The translations under genes were made by a program, and so were the position numbers. 64,000 nt of DNA from Streptomyces sp. PCS3-D2 (GTDB lineage Bacteria > Actinomycetota > Actinomycetes > Streptomycetales > Streptomycetaceae): NCBI RefSeq assembly GCF_000612545.2, contig NZ_CP097800.1:3159001-3223000 (forward strand). The letters are read 5' to 3'. Of this stretch, positions 32,110 to 41,567 are shown in pieces (position 1 is the stretch's first letter; each line of letters begins with the position of its first letter). The notes beneath the pieces were generated by a model. The model was not told the DNA's origin. It ran no database searches and saw nothing but the letters and a program-made list of their open reading frames with translations.

Positions 32110-33482
32110 GCGTTCACCTCCGTGTCGGCCCAGAGGGTCGACTTCCTGGGGTCGAAGGGGCAGCCCTTGCCCGTGATGTGCTGCTCGTACTCCTCGCGGA
32201 AGTACTTCAGCGAGGAGAAGATCGGGCTGGCCGCGCCGTCACCGAGCGCGCAGAAGGACTTGCCGTTGATGTTGTCGGCGATGTCGTTCAGCTTGTCGAG
32301 GTCGGACATGACGCCCTTGCCGGCCTCGATGTCGCGGAGCAGCTGGACCAGCCAGTACGTGCCTTCGCGGCAGGGAGTGCACTTGCCGCAGGACTCGTGC
32401 GCGTAGAACTCGGTCCACCGGGTGACGGCCCGCACCACGCAGGTGGTCTCGTCGAAGCACTGGAGGGCCTTGGTGCCGAGCATCGACCCGGCGGCGCCGA
32501 CGCCCTCGTAGTCCAGGGGGACGTCGAGGTGCTCGTCGGTGAACATCGGGGTGGAGGATCCGCCCGGGGTCCAGAACTTCAGCCGGTGCCCGGGCCGCAT
32601 GCCGCCGCTCATGTCGAGGAGCTGGCGCAGGGTGATGCCGAGCGGGGCCTCGTACTGGCCGGGTCCGGCGACGTGCCCGGAGAGCGAGTACAGGGTGAAG
32701 CCGGGGGACTTCTCCGTCCCCATCGCCTTGAACCAGTCCTTGCCCCGGTTCAGGATCGCGGGAACCGAGGCGATGGACTCGACGTTGTTGACGACAGTGG
32801 GGCACGCGTAGAGCCCCTCGACGGCGGGGAAGGGGGGTCGCAGCCGGGGCTGGCCGCGCCGGCCTTCGAGGGAGTCGAGCAGTGCCGTCTCCTCGCCGCA
32901 GATGTACGCGCCCGCGCCCGCGTGCACCGTGATGTCGAGGTCGAGCCCGCTGCCGAGGATGTTCCTGCCGAGGTATCCGGACGCGTACGCCTCGCGCACC
33001 GCCTCGTGCAGGCGCCGCAGGACCGGTACGACCTCGCCGCGCAGGTAGATGAAGGCGTGCTGGGAGCGGATCGCGTAGCAGGCGATGATCATTCCCTCGA
33101 TGAGGGAGTGCGGGTTGGCGAAGAGGAGGGGGATGTCCTTGCAGGTTCCCGGCTCCGACTCGTCCGCGTTGACCACGAGGTAGTGCGGCTTTCCGTCGCC
33201 CTGCGGGATGAACTGCCACTTCATCCCGGTGGGGAAGCCGGCTCCGCCGCGTCCGCGCAGGCCCGAGTCCTTCACGTAGGCGATGAGGTCGTCCGGGGTC
33301 ATCGCGAGGGCCTTGCGCAGGCCCTCGTAGCCCTCGTGGCGCCGGTAGGTCGCCAGCGTCCACGATTCGGGTTCGTCCCAGAAGGCCGACAGGACGGGCG
33401 CGAGGAGCTTCTCCGGGCTGGTCCCTCCCCCGGCCTCCGGCCGGGAGGTACCCCCGTTGCTCAGTTCAGAGGACACGGACAT
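32106..33482 (-). CDS. nuoF: NADH-quinone oxidoreductase subunit F
   Basis: NADH-oxidising subunit (458 aa) binding NADH, FMN and cluster N3. [13 protein letters not shown] and [18 protein letters not shown] are the NADH/FMN sites, [19 protein letters not shown] the flavin loop, and [12 protein letters not shown] plus the Cys in [10 protein letters not shown] the four cluster ligands. The ATG at 33482 shares one base with the nuoE stop (TGATG). Presence of E, F and G shows this operon encodes a genuine NADH-linked complex. Confidence 0.97.
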   Translation of the reverse strand: MSVSSELSNGGTSRPEAGGGTSPEKLLAPVLSAFWDEPESWTLATYRRHEGYEGLRKALAMTPDDLIAYVKDSGLRGRGGAGFPTGMKWQFIPQGDGKPHYLVVNADESEPGTCKDIPLLFANPHSLIEGMIIACYAIRSQHAFIYLRGEVVPVLRRLHEAVREAYASGYLGRNILGSGLDLDITVHAGAGAYICGEETALLDSLEGRRGQPRLRPPFPAVEGLYACPTVVNNVESIASVPAILNRGKDWFKAMGTEKSPGFTLYSLSGHVAGPGQYEAPLGITLRQLLDMSGGMRPGHRLKFWTPGGSSTPMFTDEHLDVPLDYEGVGAAGSMLGTKALQCFDETTCVVRAVTRWTEFYAHESCGKCTPCREGTYWLVQLLRDIEAGKGVMSDLDKLNDIADNINGKSFCALGDGAASPIFSSLKYFREEYEQHITGKGCPFDPRKSTLWADTEVNA

Positions 33483-34237
33483 CACTCCCCTCCCTCGGTG
33501 GTGCTCTCGCCGCGCGGGTGGACGATCGGGGGGTGCGGGGGCTCGCCGCGGGCGATGCGCAGCCCGATCAGGGAGGCGGGGCCGGCCCCGCCGGTGGCCT
33601 CGACCGCGCCCGCGCGCTCGTCCGGGAAGCCGGCCAGGATCCGGGCCGTCTCCTTGTAGGTGCACAGGGGTGCGCCCCGGGTCGGCGAGACCTCGCGGCC
33701 GGCCAGCAGGTCGTCGACCATGGCCTTGGCGGACTCGGGGGTCTGGTTGTCGAAGAACTCCCAGTTGACCATCACCACGGGGGCGTAGTCGCAGGCGGCG
33801 TTGCACTCGATGTGTTCGAGGGTGATCCTGCCGTCGGCGGTGGTCTCGTTGTTGCCGACCCCGAGGTGCTCCTTGAGCTCCTCGAAGATGGCGTCGCCGC
33901 CCATGACCGCGCACAGGGTGTTGGTGCAGACGCCGACCTGGTAGTCGCCCGAGGGCTTGCGCCGGTACATCGTGTAGAAGGTGGCGACGGCGGTCACCTC
34001 GGCCGTGGTCAGGCCGAGCATCTCGGCGCAGAAGCGCACCCCGGTCCGGGAGACGTGGCCCTCCTGCGACTGGCACAGGTGCAGCAGCGGGAGGAGCGCG
34101 GAGCGGCTGTCCGGGTAGCGGGCGATGATCTCCTTCGCGTCCGCTTCGAGGCGGGTCCGTACCTCCGCCGGGAAGTCGGGGGCGGGCAGCTGGGGCATGC
34201 CCAGCGCGACCCCTTGGTTCTGAGGACTGGCGGTCAT
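33482..34237 (-). CDS. nuoE: NADH-quinone oxidoreductase subunit E
   Basis: Thioredoxin-fold subunit (251 aa) with the [2Fe-2S] cluster N1a. Ligands are in [12 protein letters not shown] (Cx4C) and [15 protein letters not shown] (Cx3C). The upstream helical domain ([16 protein letters not shown]) is standard. The C-terminus is extended by about 60 residues relative to the shortest homologues. The ATG at 34237 overlaps the nuoD stop (ATGA). Confidence 0.96.
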   Translation of the reverse strand: MTASPQNQGVALGMPQLPAPDFPAEVRTRLEADAKEIIARYPDSRSALLPLLHLCQSQEGHVSRTGVRFCAEMLGLTTAEVTAVATFYTMYRRKPSGDYQVGVCTNTLCAVMGGDAIFEELKEHLGVGNNETTADGRITLEHIECNAACDYAPVVMVNWEFFDNQTPESAKAMVDDLLAGREVSPTRGAPLCTYKETARILAGFPDERAGAVEATGGAGPASLIGLRIARGEPPHPPIVHPRGESTTEGGE

Positions 34238-35559
34238 CGGTCGACGCCTCCCATCACGGGGTCGATGGAGGCGACGGCGACGATGACGTCGGCGACCTGG
34301 CCGCCCTCGCACATCGCGGCCATGGCCTGCAGGTTGGTGAAGGACGGATCGCGGAAGTGGACCCGGTAGGGGCGGGTCCCGCCGTCGGAGACGACGTGGA
34401 CGCCCAGCTCGCCCTTGGGGGACTCGACGGCGGCGTAGGCCTGTCCGGCCGGCACCCGGAAGCCCTCGGTCACCAGCTTGAAGTGGTGGATGAGGGCCTC
34501 CATGGAGGTGCCCATGATGTTCCTGATGTGGTCGAGCGAGTTGCCGAGCCCGTCGGGGCCCATGGCCAGCTGCGCCGGCCAGGCGATCTTCTTGTCGGCG
34601 ACCATCACCGGTCCGGGCTCCAGCCGCTCCAGGCACTGCTCGATGATCCGCAGCGACTGGCGCATCTCCTCCAGGCGGATCAGGAAGCGCCCGTAGGAGT
34701 CGCAGGTCTCGGTGGTCGGCACGTCGAACTCGTAGGTCTCGTAGCCGCAGTACGGGTCCGACTTGCGCAGGTCGTGCGGCAGGCCGGCGGAGCGCAGGAT
34801 CGGGCCGGTGGCGCCCAGGGCCATGCAGCCGGAGAGGTCGAGGTAGCCGACGTCCTGCATGCGGGCCTTGAAGATGGGATTGCCGGTGGCGAGTTTGTCG
34901 TACTCCGGCAGGTTCTTCTTCATGGTCTTCACGAACTCGCGCAGCTGGTCGACGGCGCCCGGCGGGAGGTCCTGCGCGAGGCCGCCGGGGCGGATGAACG
35001 CGTGGTTCATGCGCAGTCCGGTGATCAGCTCGTAGAGGTCGAGGATCAGCTCGCGGTCGCGGAAGCCGTAGATCATGATCGTGGTCGCGCCCAGCTCCAT
35101 GCCGCCGGTGGCGATGCACACCAGGTGGGAGGAGAGCCGGTTGAGCTCCATCAGCAGGACGCGGACGACGGTGGCCCGGTCCGGGATCTGGTCGGTGATG
35201 CCGAGCAGTCGCTCGACGCCGAGGCAGTACGCCGTCTCGTTGAAGAACGGCGTCAGGTAGTCCATGCGCGTGACGAAGGTGGTGCCCTGTGTCCAGTTGC
35301 GGAATTCGAGGTTCTTCTCGATTCCGGTGTGGAGGTAGCCGATGCCGCAGCGGGCCTCGGTGACGGTCTCGCCGTCGATCTCCAGGATCAGCCGGAGCAC
35401 ACCGTGGGTGGAGGGGTGCTGCGGACCCATGTTGACGACGATCCGCTCGTCGTCGGCCCTGGCCGCCGACTGGACGATCTCGTCCCAGTCGCCGCCGGTG
35501 ACGGTGTAAACGGTTCCCTCGGTCGTCTCGCGAGCGGAGGAGTGGTTGGACGTGGACAT
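34234..35559 (-). CDS. nuoD: NADH-quinone oxidoreductase subunit D
   Basis: 49-kDa-type subunit (441 aa) forming the quinone-binding cavity with Nuo[21 protein letters not shown] holds the conserved His of the quinone site, and [31 protein letters not shown] and the C-terminal DPVMGGVDR are family hallmarks. The ATG at 35559 overlaps the nuoC stop by one base (TGATG). Confidence 0.97.
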   Translation of the reverse strand: MSTSNHSSARETTEGTVYTVTGGDWDEIVQSAARADDERIVVNMGPQHPSTHGVLRLILEIDGETVTEARCGIGYLHTGIEKNLEFRNWTQGTTFVTRMDYLTPFFNETAYCLGVERLLGITDQIPDRATVVRVLLMELNRLSSHLVCIATGGMELGATTIMIYGFRDRELILDLYELITGLRMNHAFIRPGGLAQDLPPGAVDQLREFVKTMKKNLPEYDKLATGNPIFKARMQDVGYLDLSGCMALGATGPILRSAGLPHDLRKSDPYCGYETYEFDVPTTETCDSYGRFLIRLEEMRQSLRIIEQCLERLEPGPVMVADKKIAWPAQLAMGPDGLGNSLDHIRNIMGTSMEALIHHFKLVTEGFRVPAGQAYAAVESPKGELGVHVVSDGGTRPYRVHFRDPSFTNLQAMAAMCEGGQVADVIVAVASIDPVMGGVDR

Positions 35560-36305
35560 CAGCTGTACGACCTCCGCTGGTCGGGAGCCGGGATCTGGGC
35601 GCCCTTGTACTCGACGGGGATGCCGCCGAGCGGGTAGTCCTTGCGCTGCGGGAACCCCTGCCAGTCGTCCGGCATCATGATCCGGGTGAGGGCCGGGTGC
35701 CCGTCGAAGACCAGGCCGAAGAAGTCGTACGCCTCGCGCTCGTGCCAGTCGTTGGTCGGATAGACGGAGACGAGCGAGGGGACGTGCGGGTCGCTGTCGG
35801 GGACGGACACCTCCAGCCGCAGGATCCGGCCGTGGGTGAGCGAGCGCAGGTGGTAGACGGCGTGCAGCTCGCGGCCCTTGTCCCCGGGGTAGTGGACTCC
35901 GGAGACCCCGGTGCAGAGCTCGAAGCGCAGGGCGGGGTCGTCGCGCAGGGTGCGTGCGACGCGCGCGAGGTGCTCCCGGGCGATGTGGAAGGTGAGCTCG
36001 CCCCGGTCGACCACGGTCTTCTCGATGGCGTTCTCCGGTACCAGGTCCTGCTCCTCCAGGGCGCCTTCGAGCTCGTCGGCCACCTCGTCGAAGTACGAGC
36101 CGTACGGGCGGGAGGACGCGCCGGGCAGGGCCACGGTGCGGACCAGGCCGCCGTAGCCGCTGGTGTCACCGCCGTTCGCCGCGCCGAACATGCCCGTGCG
36201 GACGCCGATGACCTCGGGGCCCTGGGCGCGCGGCGCGGGCAGGCCGCCGCCCGTGTCGGTCGCGGCGGCGTCGTTGCCGTGGTCGGGCTCTTGGGTCTCG
36301 CTCAC
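35559..36305 (-). CDS. nuoC: NADH-quinone oxidoreductase subunit C
   Basis: 30-kDa-type subunit (248 aa). The signature [20 protein letters not shown] is present, with GIPVEYKG near the C-terminus. About 60 N-terminal residues, rich in Gly, Ala and Asp, precede the conserved fold. GTG start at 36305, overlapping the nuoB stop (GTGA). Confidence 0.96.
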   Translation of the reverse strand: MSETQEPDHGNDAAATDTGGGLPAPRAQGPEVIGVRTGMFGAANGGDTSGYGGLVRTVALPGASSRPYGSYFDEVADELEGALEEQDLVPENAIEKTVVDRGELTFHIAREHLARVARTLRDDPALRFELCTGVSGVHYPGDKGRELHAVYHLRSLTHGRILRLEVSVPDSDPHVPSLVSVYPTNDWHEREAYDFFGLVFDGHPALTRIMMPDDWQGFPQRKDYPLGGIPVEYKGAQIPAPDQRRSYS

Positions 36306-36856
36306 CGGAGCAGCCCCTTCATCTCAATGGTGGGGAGGGCCTTGAGGGCCGCCGCCTCCGCCTCGCGGGCCGCTTCCTCCCGGTTCACACCGAGCTTTCC
36401 GCCCTGGATCTTCTGGTGGAGCTTGAGGATCGCGTCCATCAGCATCTCGGGGCGGGGCGGGCAGCCGGGGAGGTAGATGTCCACCGGGACGATGTGGTCG
36501 ACGCCCTGGACGATCGCGTAGTTATTGAACATTCCGCCTGAAGATGCACAAACCCCCATGGAGATCACCCATTTGGGAGCGGGCATCTGGTCGTACACCT
36601 GGCGCAGCACCGGCGCCATCTTCTGGCTGACCCGTCCGGCGACGATCATCAGGTCGGCCTGGCGCGGGGAGCCGCGGAAGACCTCCATGCCGAAGCGGGC
36701 CAGGTCGTACCGGCCCGCTCCGGTCGTCATCATCTCGATGGCGCAGCAGGCGAGGCCGAACGTCGCCGGAAAGACGGACGACTTGCGCACCCATCCCGCG
36801 GCCTGTTCGACGGTGGTCAGCAGGAAGCCGCTCGGCAGCTTCTCTTCCAGTCCCAT
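36302..36856 (-). CDS. nuoB: NADH-quinone oxidoreductase subunit B
   Basis: PSST-type subunit (184 aa) with cluster N2. [20 protein letters not shown] supplies the tandem cysteines, [19 protein letters not shown] a third and [14 protein letters not shown] the fourth. The ATG at 36856 is 14 nt from nuoA. This is the standard complex I copy; compare nuoB2. Confidence 0.97.
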   Translation of the reverse strand: MGLEEKLPSGFLLTTVEQAAGWVRKSSVFPATFGLACCAIEMMTTGAGRYDLARFGMEVFRGSPRQADLMIVAGRVSQKMAPVLRQVYDQMPAPKWVISMGVCASSGGMFNNYAIVQGVDHIVPVDIYLPGCPPRPEMLMDAILKLHQKIQGGKLGVNREEAAREAEAAALKALPTIEMKGLLR

Positions 36857-36870
36857 GGGAATTCAGCCCC

Positions 36871-37230
36871 TCAGTCCCATTCCAGGCCGCCGCGGCGCCA
36901 GACGTAGGCGTAGGCGACGAAGACGGTGAGCACGAAGAGCAGCATCTCGACGAGCCCGAAGATCCCCAGGGAGTCGAAGGTGACGGCCCAGGGGTAGAGG
37001 AAGACAACCTCGATGTCGAAGACGATGAAGAGCATCGCCGTCAGGTAGTACTTGATGGGGAAGCGACCGCCACCGGCCGGCATCGGCGTCGGCTCGATGC
37101 CGCATTCATAGGCGTCGAGCTTCGCCCGGTTGTACCTTTTTGGACCGATCAGCGTGGCCATGACCACGGAGAAGATCGCAAACCCTGCGCCGAGGGCGCC
37201 GAGCACGAGGATGGGCGCGTACGCATTCAC
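36871..37230 (-). CDS. nuoA: NADH-quinone oxidoreductase subunit A
   Basis: Three-helix membrane subunit (119 aa), first gene of the fourteen-gene operon. The YECGIEPTP motif sits in the loop after helix 1, and FDIEVVFLYPWAV is the conserved acidic helix 2. The GTG at 37230 follows GGAGCGAGGAGC directly; the longer open frame to 37332 is rejected because it would run into the operator region. Confidence 0.96.
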   Translation of the reverse strand: MNAYAPILVLGALGAGFAIFSVVMATLIGPKRYNRAKLDAYECGIEPTPMPAGGGRFPIKYYLTAMLFIVFDIEVVFLYPWAVTFDSLGIFGLVEMLLFVLTVFVAYAYVWRRGGLEWD

Positions 37231-37332
37231 GCTCCTCGCTCCTTCCAGTCGTCCTGGACCGTTGGACCGCGGCCGGCCGGGCCCCTCCCAGCGGTAGCGG
37301 GGGGCGTGCCCCGCCTCGCGAAGATCGTGCAC

Positions 37333-37350
37333 ATGTGAGGCAGTTCACAA
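37333..37350. promoter_or_regulatory. Rex-type operator at the nuoA promoter
   Basis: Minus-strand sequence TTGTGAACTGCCTCACAT matches the streptomycete Rex consensus TTGTGAAnnnnTTCACAA (left half perfect, right half two mismatches). It lies about 103 nt upstream of the nuoA GTG, just downstream of a TAAGAT -10. Rex senses the NADH/NAD+ ratio and represses respiratory operons in Streptomyces coelicolor. Confidence 0.75.
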
Positions 37351-37365
37351 GCCGGACTGGTGCGC

Positions 37366-37371
37366 ATCTTA
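37366..37371 (-). promoter_or_regulatory. -10 element of nuoA promoter
   Basis: TAAGAT on the minus strand, which would start transcription near 37360, placing the Rex site at about +10 to +27. The -35 region is weak. Confidence 0.5.
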
Positions 37372-38028
37372 TGCCCGCTCCTCTGTGATCTGCGACACGG
37401 GGAACACCACCGAGTTTGTGATCTCCACCACCTGACGAACGATCATGAAGTCCGATGAGTGGTGATCTTCATACTCGAAGCAGCCGCATGATCACCAATA
37501 GTGACATTCAAGCCCGTTGTTGCAGGTGGAGGGCGCGTCGCCCTACCAAACGATTCCGCCTGCAAGCAAATTGGCCCCAGCGCCCGGGCAGTGATATGGA
37601 GATCCGCGTCGCCCGGTCGGGGGGCCTGCGTGTACAGAGGTGGACGCGGGGCATACGAGGGTGCGACGGGGCGCCGAGTGCGTGCATCCGTTCACGAGCC
37701 CTCCGCGGCGGCGGGCGCCCGGCTTCACAGGAAGGTCACGGGCCGGCCGCGGTGTCCACGCGACGTGATCCTCCTGTGACCTGCGCCACTCCGAATCGGA
37801 CGTTCCGAAAGCGGGCTTGGCCATCTGTACGGAGGGATGGTAGTCCGGGGATCATTTCGGACTTAATTCTGAAACCCCATGATCACAGCCCTGTGAGGGC
37901 GTGTCCGTTTCGCCCGTTACGGCGTCAATAAGAAGCCAGGCGCGCCCGGTTCGCGCCCTTCGCGCGCAACTGTGGCGCACCCCACGTTTCTTGAAGGGAA
38001 CCCTGACGCCCTGATAGCGGTTGTTCTC

Positions 38029-38859
38029 ATGTCCCACACCGCTCACATACCCAGCCACCGGAAGCCCCGCCGCAGCGCCTCGAAGCTCGCGGTCCGCGCC
38101 GGAGTTGCCGGTGGCGTTCTCAGCACCCTGGCCATGGCCGGCACCGCGAGCGCATCCCCGTCCGAGCCTGTGGCCGAGACGACGCTCGAAATGCCGGTCC
38201 TGGACCTGGACCTGGCCGCCGAGGTCTCCTCCGCGGTCGCTACGGCCGCCGAGAACACCCGTCTGGCCGCCGTGGAAGACGAACTGACCGCTCAGGAGGA
38301 GAGCGCCCGCACCGGCGCCGCCGCCGAGGCGAAGCAGGCCAAGGAAGCGGCCCTGAAGGCCGCCGAGAAGAAGGCGAAGGAGGAGGCGGACCGCAAGGCC
38401 GAGGCCGAGCGCGCCACCCGCGACTCCGAGCGCACCTCGCTGAAGACCACCTCCGCCCCGGCGAAGGCCCCGCAGGGCACCGGCACCGTGACGGCCCCGG
38501 CGACCGGCTCCGCCGCTGCCATCGTCAACTTCGCCCGCGCGCAGGTCGGCAAGGCCTACGTGATGGGCGGGACCGGCCCGTCCTCGTTCGACTGCTCCGG
38601 CCTCGTCCAGGCCGCCTACCGCCAGGCCGGCATCTCCCTGCCGCGCATGTCCCAGGCGCAGTCCACGGCCGGCCGGTCCGTCTCCCTGAGCGCCCTTCAG
38701 CCGGGCGACATCCTGTACTGGGGCCCCAAGGGCAGCGCGTACCACGTCGCCGTCTACGTCGGCGGTGGCAAGTTCGTCGGCGCGCAGAACCCCAGCACGG
38801 GCATCGTCGAGCGCAGCCTGAGCTACGACAAGCCGACGGGCGCCGTCCGCGTCCTCTGA
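38029..38859 (+). CDS. Secreted NlpC/P60 (C40) peptidoglycan hydrolase
   Basis: Exported cell-wall endopeptidase of 276 aa. A signal peptide with a basic start (HRKPRRSASK) ends near TASASP. Residues about 60-145 form a charged coiled coil rich in Ala, Glu and Lys, followed by a short Thr/Pro linker. The catalytic domain (about 160-276) has Cys in SSFDCSGLVQAAYRQAGISL, His in SAYHVAVYVGGGKFV and a third polar residue downstream. The ATG at 38029 is preferred by family pattern although its ribosome-binding site is weak. It has an unusually long upstream region. Confidence 0.92.
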   Translation: MSHTAHIPSHRKPRRSASKLAVRAGVAGGVLSTLAMAGTASASPSEPVAETTLEMPVLDLDLAAEVSSAVATAAENTRLAAVEDELTAQEESARTGAAAEAKQAKEAALKAAEKKAKEEADRKAEAERATRDSERTSLKTTSAPAKAPQGTGTVTAPATGSAAAIVNFARAQVGKAYVMGGTGPSSFDCSGLVQAAYRQAGISLPRMSQAQSTAGRSVSLSALQPGDILYWGPKGSAYHVAVYVGGGKFVGAQNPSTGIVERSLSYDKPTGAVRVL

Positions 38860-38896
38860 GCCGCCCCTGAGCCCCGCTCAGGTCCCGGCAGCAGAC

Positions 38897-38953
38897 ACGG
38901 CCGGAGGGCCGGTACTCCCCCGCTCGGGGGTGGAGTACCGGCCCTCCGGCCGT
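38897..38953 (+). terminator. Strong terminator after the NlpC/P60 gene
   Basis: A 22-bp perfect stem (38897-38918 with 38932-38953) continued by a C/G inner stem, 38 nt after the stop. Confidence 0.9.
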
Positions 38954-39040
38954 TGTCGTGGGCGCCGGTACGCGGCGTTCCGGTCCCTGCGAAGATGGCG
39001 GGGCAGGCCCCGAGCGTCAGACCCTGGAGGTGGTGGTCCC

Positions 39041-39313
39041 GTGGGCACACAGCCGTACGAGCACCACGAGGCCGGCGACCCCACCGCGGTCCGGGCCGCC
39101 CTCGGCCTCGGGCTCCTCGCCGTCGGGGGCTGGCTGCTGAACACCACCCGCCCCTGGCAGAAACCGGGGCACGCCCTGCTCCTCGCGACCGGCTGGACCG
39201 TCTCGGGCACCCTGCTGGTGTGCGGCCTGGTCCTGCTGGCCCGGTGCGTGCGCGGCGTGCACGGCGGCCCCGACCGGGAAGACCGGGGTACCGGCGACCG
39301 CCGTCCCTCATGA
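39041..39313 (+). CDS. Small two-helix membrane protein, unknown
   Basis: Protein of 90 aa from a GTG at 39041, preceded by GGAGG at 39026-39030 (10-nt spacing). Two hydrophobic helices (RAALGLGLLAVGGWLL and LATGWTVSGTLLVCGLVLLA) are separated by a short basic loop, and the C-terminus is charged. No family is recognised. Codon use is consistent with a gene, but a short GC-rich open frame could be spurious. Confidence 0.55.
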   Translation: MGTQPYEHHEAGDPTAVRAALGLGLLAVGGWLLNTTRPWQKPGHALLLATGWTVSGTLLVCGLVLLARCVRGVHGGPDREDRGTGDRRPS

Positions 39314-39619
39314 GCACCCTCCACCGGCCTCAGGCCTTCGGGGCCGCCTTGGTTCCACCGGGGCAGCCATCAGACGGGACGTTTCCTACCGCCGGTAGTG
39401 CGTTTGGGGTATGAGTCGTCACGTGGCGCCCCAGGCCGTCGACCGAGCCGCCAAGAGATCCGTGTCGCTCCCCCCAGTCGTTGATCAAGGAAGTCGAGGA
39501 GCTTCCCGGCTCGCCGAAGGTGAAGATCCTGAACGTGTGACGGCCGGCGCCCCGAGCCGAGCCGCCCCGAGCCGAGCCGGGCCGCTCGGCTGTCCGACGA
39601 GCGACCCGGCCTTGACCGA
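39314..39619. other. Intergenic region with palindrome and possible coding remnant
   Basis: Contains the 13-bp palindrome CTACCGCCGGTAG (39386-39398). On the plus strand a stretch up to about 39540 reads LIKEVEELPGSPKVKILNV followed by TGA; its composition looks like the real C-terminus of a protein, but no in-frame start exists after the preceding stop near 39412. Degenerate CCGAG repeats follow (39550-39590). Confidence 0.35.
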
Positions 39620-40903
39620 TCAAGCGCGGGGGGCCACCTTCGAGAGGCCGTTGATGACGCGGTCCATGGCGTCGCCGCCCGTCGGGTCGGTCAGGTTCGC
39701 CAGCATCTTCAGGGTGAACCTCATCAGCACCGGGTGGGTCAGGCCGCGCTGCGTGGCGACCTTCATGACCTTCGGGTTGCCGATCAGCTTCACGAAGGCG
39801 CGGCCCAGCGAGTAGTAGCCGCCGTAGGTCTCCTTGAGCACCTTCGGGTAGTTGTGCAGCGCCAGCTCGCGCTGCGCCGGGGTGGAGCGCGCCTGCGCCT
39901 GCACGATCACGTCGGCCGCGATCCGGCCCGACTCCATCGCGTAGGCGATGCCCTCGCCGTTGAACGGGTTGACCAGGCCGCCGGCGTCCCCGACCAGCAG
40001 CAGGCCCTTGGTGTAGTGCGGCTGCCGGTTGAAGGCCATCGGCAGGGCCGCGCCGCGGATCGGCTGCGTCATGTTGTCCGGGGTGTAGCCCCAGTCCTCC
40101 GGCATCGAGGCGCACCAGGCCTTGAGGACCTCGCGCCAGTCCAGCTCCTTGAAGGCGGAGGAGGAGTTGAGGATGCCGAGGCCGACGTTGGACGTGCCGT
40201 CGCCCATGCCGAAGATCCAGCCGTAGCCGGGCAGCAGCCGGTCCTGCGGGCCGCGCCGGTCCCACAGCTCCAGCCAGGACTCCAGATAGTCGTCGTCGTG
40301 CCGCGGCGAGGTGAAGTACGTGCGCACCGCGACGCCCATCGGACGGTCCTCGCGCCGGTGCAGGCCCATGGCCAGGGACAGCCGGGAGGAGTTGCCGTCG
40401 GCGGCGACGACCAGCGGTGCGTGGAAGGTGACCGGGGTCTTCTCCTCGCCCAGCTTCGCCTGCACGCCGGTGATGCGGCCGGTGCGGGCGTCGCGGACGG
40501 GCTCGCCGACGTTGCAGCGCTCGTACAGCCGGGCGCCGGCCTTCTGGGCCTGGCGGGCCAGGGTCTCGTCGAAGTCGTCGCGCTTGCGGACGAGTCCGTA
40601 GTCCGGGTAGGAGGCCAGTTCCGGCCAGTCCAGCTGGAGCCGCTGTCCGCCGCCGATGATCCGCAGGCCCTTGTTGCGGAGCCAGCCGGCCTCCTCGGAG
40701 ATGTCGATGCCCATCGCCACCAGCTGCTTGGTGGCGCGCGGCGTCAGTCCGTCGCCGCAGACCTTCTCGCGGGGGAACGCCGTCTTCTCCAGGAGCAGGA
40801 CGTCCAATCCGGCCTTGGCGAGGTAGTAGGCGGTGGTCGAGCCGGCGGGCCCGGCCCCGACGACGATCACGTCCGCGGAGTGTTCGGAGAGGAGCTCGGT
40901 CAC
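39620..40903 (-). CDS. Geranylgeranyl-reductase-family flavoprotein (MenJ-like menaquinone reductase)
   Basis: FAD-dependent oxidoreductase of 427 aa. The dinucleotide motif VVGAGPAGSTTAYYLAKAGL is at residues 13-33, VVAADGNSSRLS lies mid-protein, and LLLVGDAGGLVNPFNGEGIA is the second FAD contact. The closest characterised relative I recall is mycobacterial MenJ, which saturates an isoprene unit of menaquinone; partly saturated menaquinones are typical of Streptomyces. Neighbouring menG and mqn genes support that role. GTG start at 40903. Archaeal-type digeranylgeranyl-glycerophospholipid reductase is the main alternative. Confidence 0.85.
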   Translation of the reverse strand: MTELLSEHSADVIVVGAGPAGSTTAYYLAKAGLDVLLLEKTAFPREKVCGDGLTPRATKQLVAMGIDISEEAGWLRNKGLRIIGGGQRLQLDWPELASYPDYGLVRKRDDFDETLARQAQKAGARLYERCNVGEPVRDARTGRITGVQAKLGEEKTPVTFHAPLVVAADGNSSRLSLAMGLHRREDRPMGVAVRTYFTSPRHDDDYLESWLELWDRRGPQDRLLPGYGWIFGMGDGTSNVGLGILNSSSAFKELDWREVLKAWCASMPEDWGYTPDNMTQPIRGAALPMAFNRQPHYTKGLLLVGDAGGLVNPFNGEGIAYAMESGRIAADVIVQAQARSTPAQRELALHNYPKVLKETYGGYYSLGRAFVKLIGNPKVMKVATQRGLTHPVLMRFTLKMLANLTDPTGGDAMDRVINGLSKVAPRA

Positions 40904-41000
40904 TGCGGGGTCTCCCGAAGGCTCGATAAAGGGTGCCAGGCGGCACCGGACATGTGCAGTCTATGCAGCGAGAGAGACCGCGATCCGAAGGGCTGCCCCG

Positions 41001-41543
41001 ATGACGACTTCGCCGACCCGGCCCCCGCTCCCCGCGGTAGGGCTGCGCGTGCCCACCGACGAGGACGCCCACGCCTGGCACCGCGTCTTCAACGACGCCG
41101 ATGTCATGGAGTTCCTGGGCGGTCCCGCCGAGTGGTCCGAGTACGAGGAGTTCACCGCGCGCCAGCGGCTGCACGACGCACAGCTCGGCCTCTGCCTGTG
41201 GACGCTGCTGGACGGCGACGGCGAGGTGATCGGCTTCACCGGGGCGCAGCCGTGGCCGGCGGACAAGCCGTGGGGGCCGGTCGGGGAGATCGAGATCGGC
41301 TGGCGGCTCGGGCGGGCGGCCTGGGGACGCGGCTACGCGTACGCCGCGGCGCTCGCCACCCTGGAGCGGGTCCGCGAGACCGGGATCGAGCGGGTGGTGG
41401 CGATGATCCACGCCGACAACGCCCGCTCCGTGGCGGTGGCGGAGCGGCTGGGCATGGCCCTGGCCGAGGAGTTCACGACGCCGGGCGGGAGCCCGGCCCG
41501 CCGCTACGCCCTGGACCTGCGGGAGCTGCCGCCGCCCCGGTGA
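41001..41543 (+). CDS. GNAT-family acetyltransferase (RimJ/RimL-like)
   Basis: Cytosolic N-acetyltransferase of 180 aa. EIEIGWRLGRAAWGRGYAYA holds the acetyl-CoA pyrophosphate loop, and IHADNARSVAVAERLGM the conserved Asn and downstream helix. This subfamily acetylates protein or small-molecule amines; the substrate is unknown. ATG at 41001, with weak Shine-Dalgarno GAAGG about 10 nt upstream. It converges on glsA with a 24-nt gap. Confidence 0.88.
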   Translation: MTTSPTRPPLPAVGLRVPTDEDAHAWHRVFNDADVMEFLGGPAEWSEYEEFTARQRLHDAQLGLCLWTLLDGDGEVIGFTGAQPWPADKPWGPVGEIEIGWRLGRAAWGRGYAYAAALATLERVRETGIERVVAMIHADNARSVAVAERLGMALAEEFTTPGGSPARRYALDLRELPPPR

Positions 41544-41567
41544 GCGTCCCGGCAGCGGGCAGGGGGG

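Larger units (their letters stand above)
37231..38028. other. Long divergent regulatory region between nuoA and the NlpC/P60 gene
   Basis: An 798-bp interval with no convincing gene on either strand. The nuoA side holds the Rex site and promoter. Four GATC-containing words (TGTGATC at 37384 and 37416, GGTGATC near 37460, ATGATCACC near 37488) cluster within about 110 bp. The remainder up to 38028 is lower in GC than its surroundings and probably contains the leader of the hydrolase gene. I searched it by eye for a ydaO/c-di-AMP riboswitch and did not find the conserved core. Confidence 0.6.

Noticed and set aside
37400-38028. ydaO-type (c-di-AMP) riboswitch upstream of the NlpC/P60 gene
   Set aside because: Such genes often have one in Streptomyces, but the conserved core sequences were not found by eye; a covariance search would settle it.
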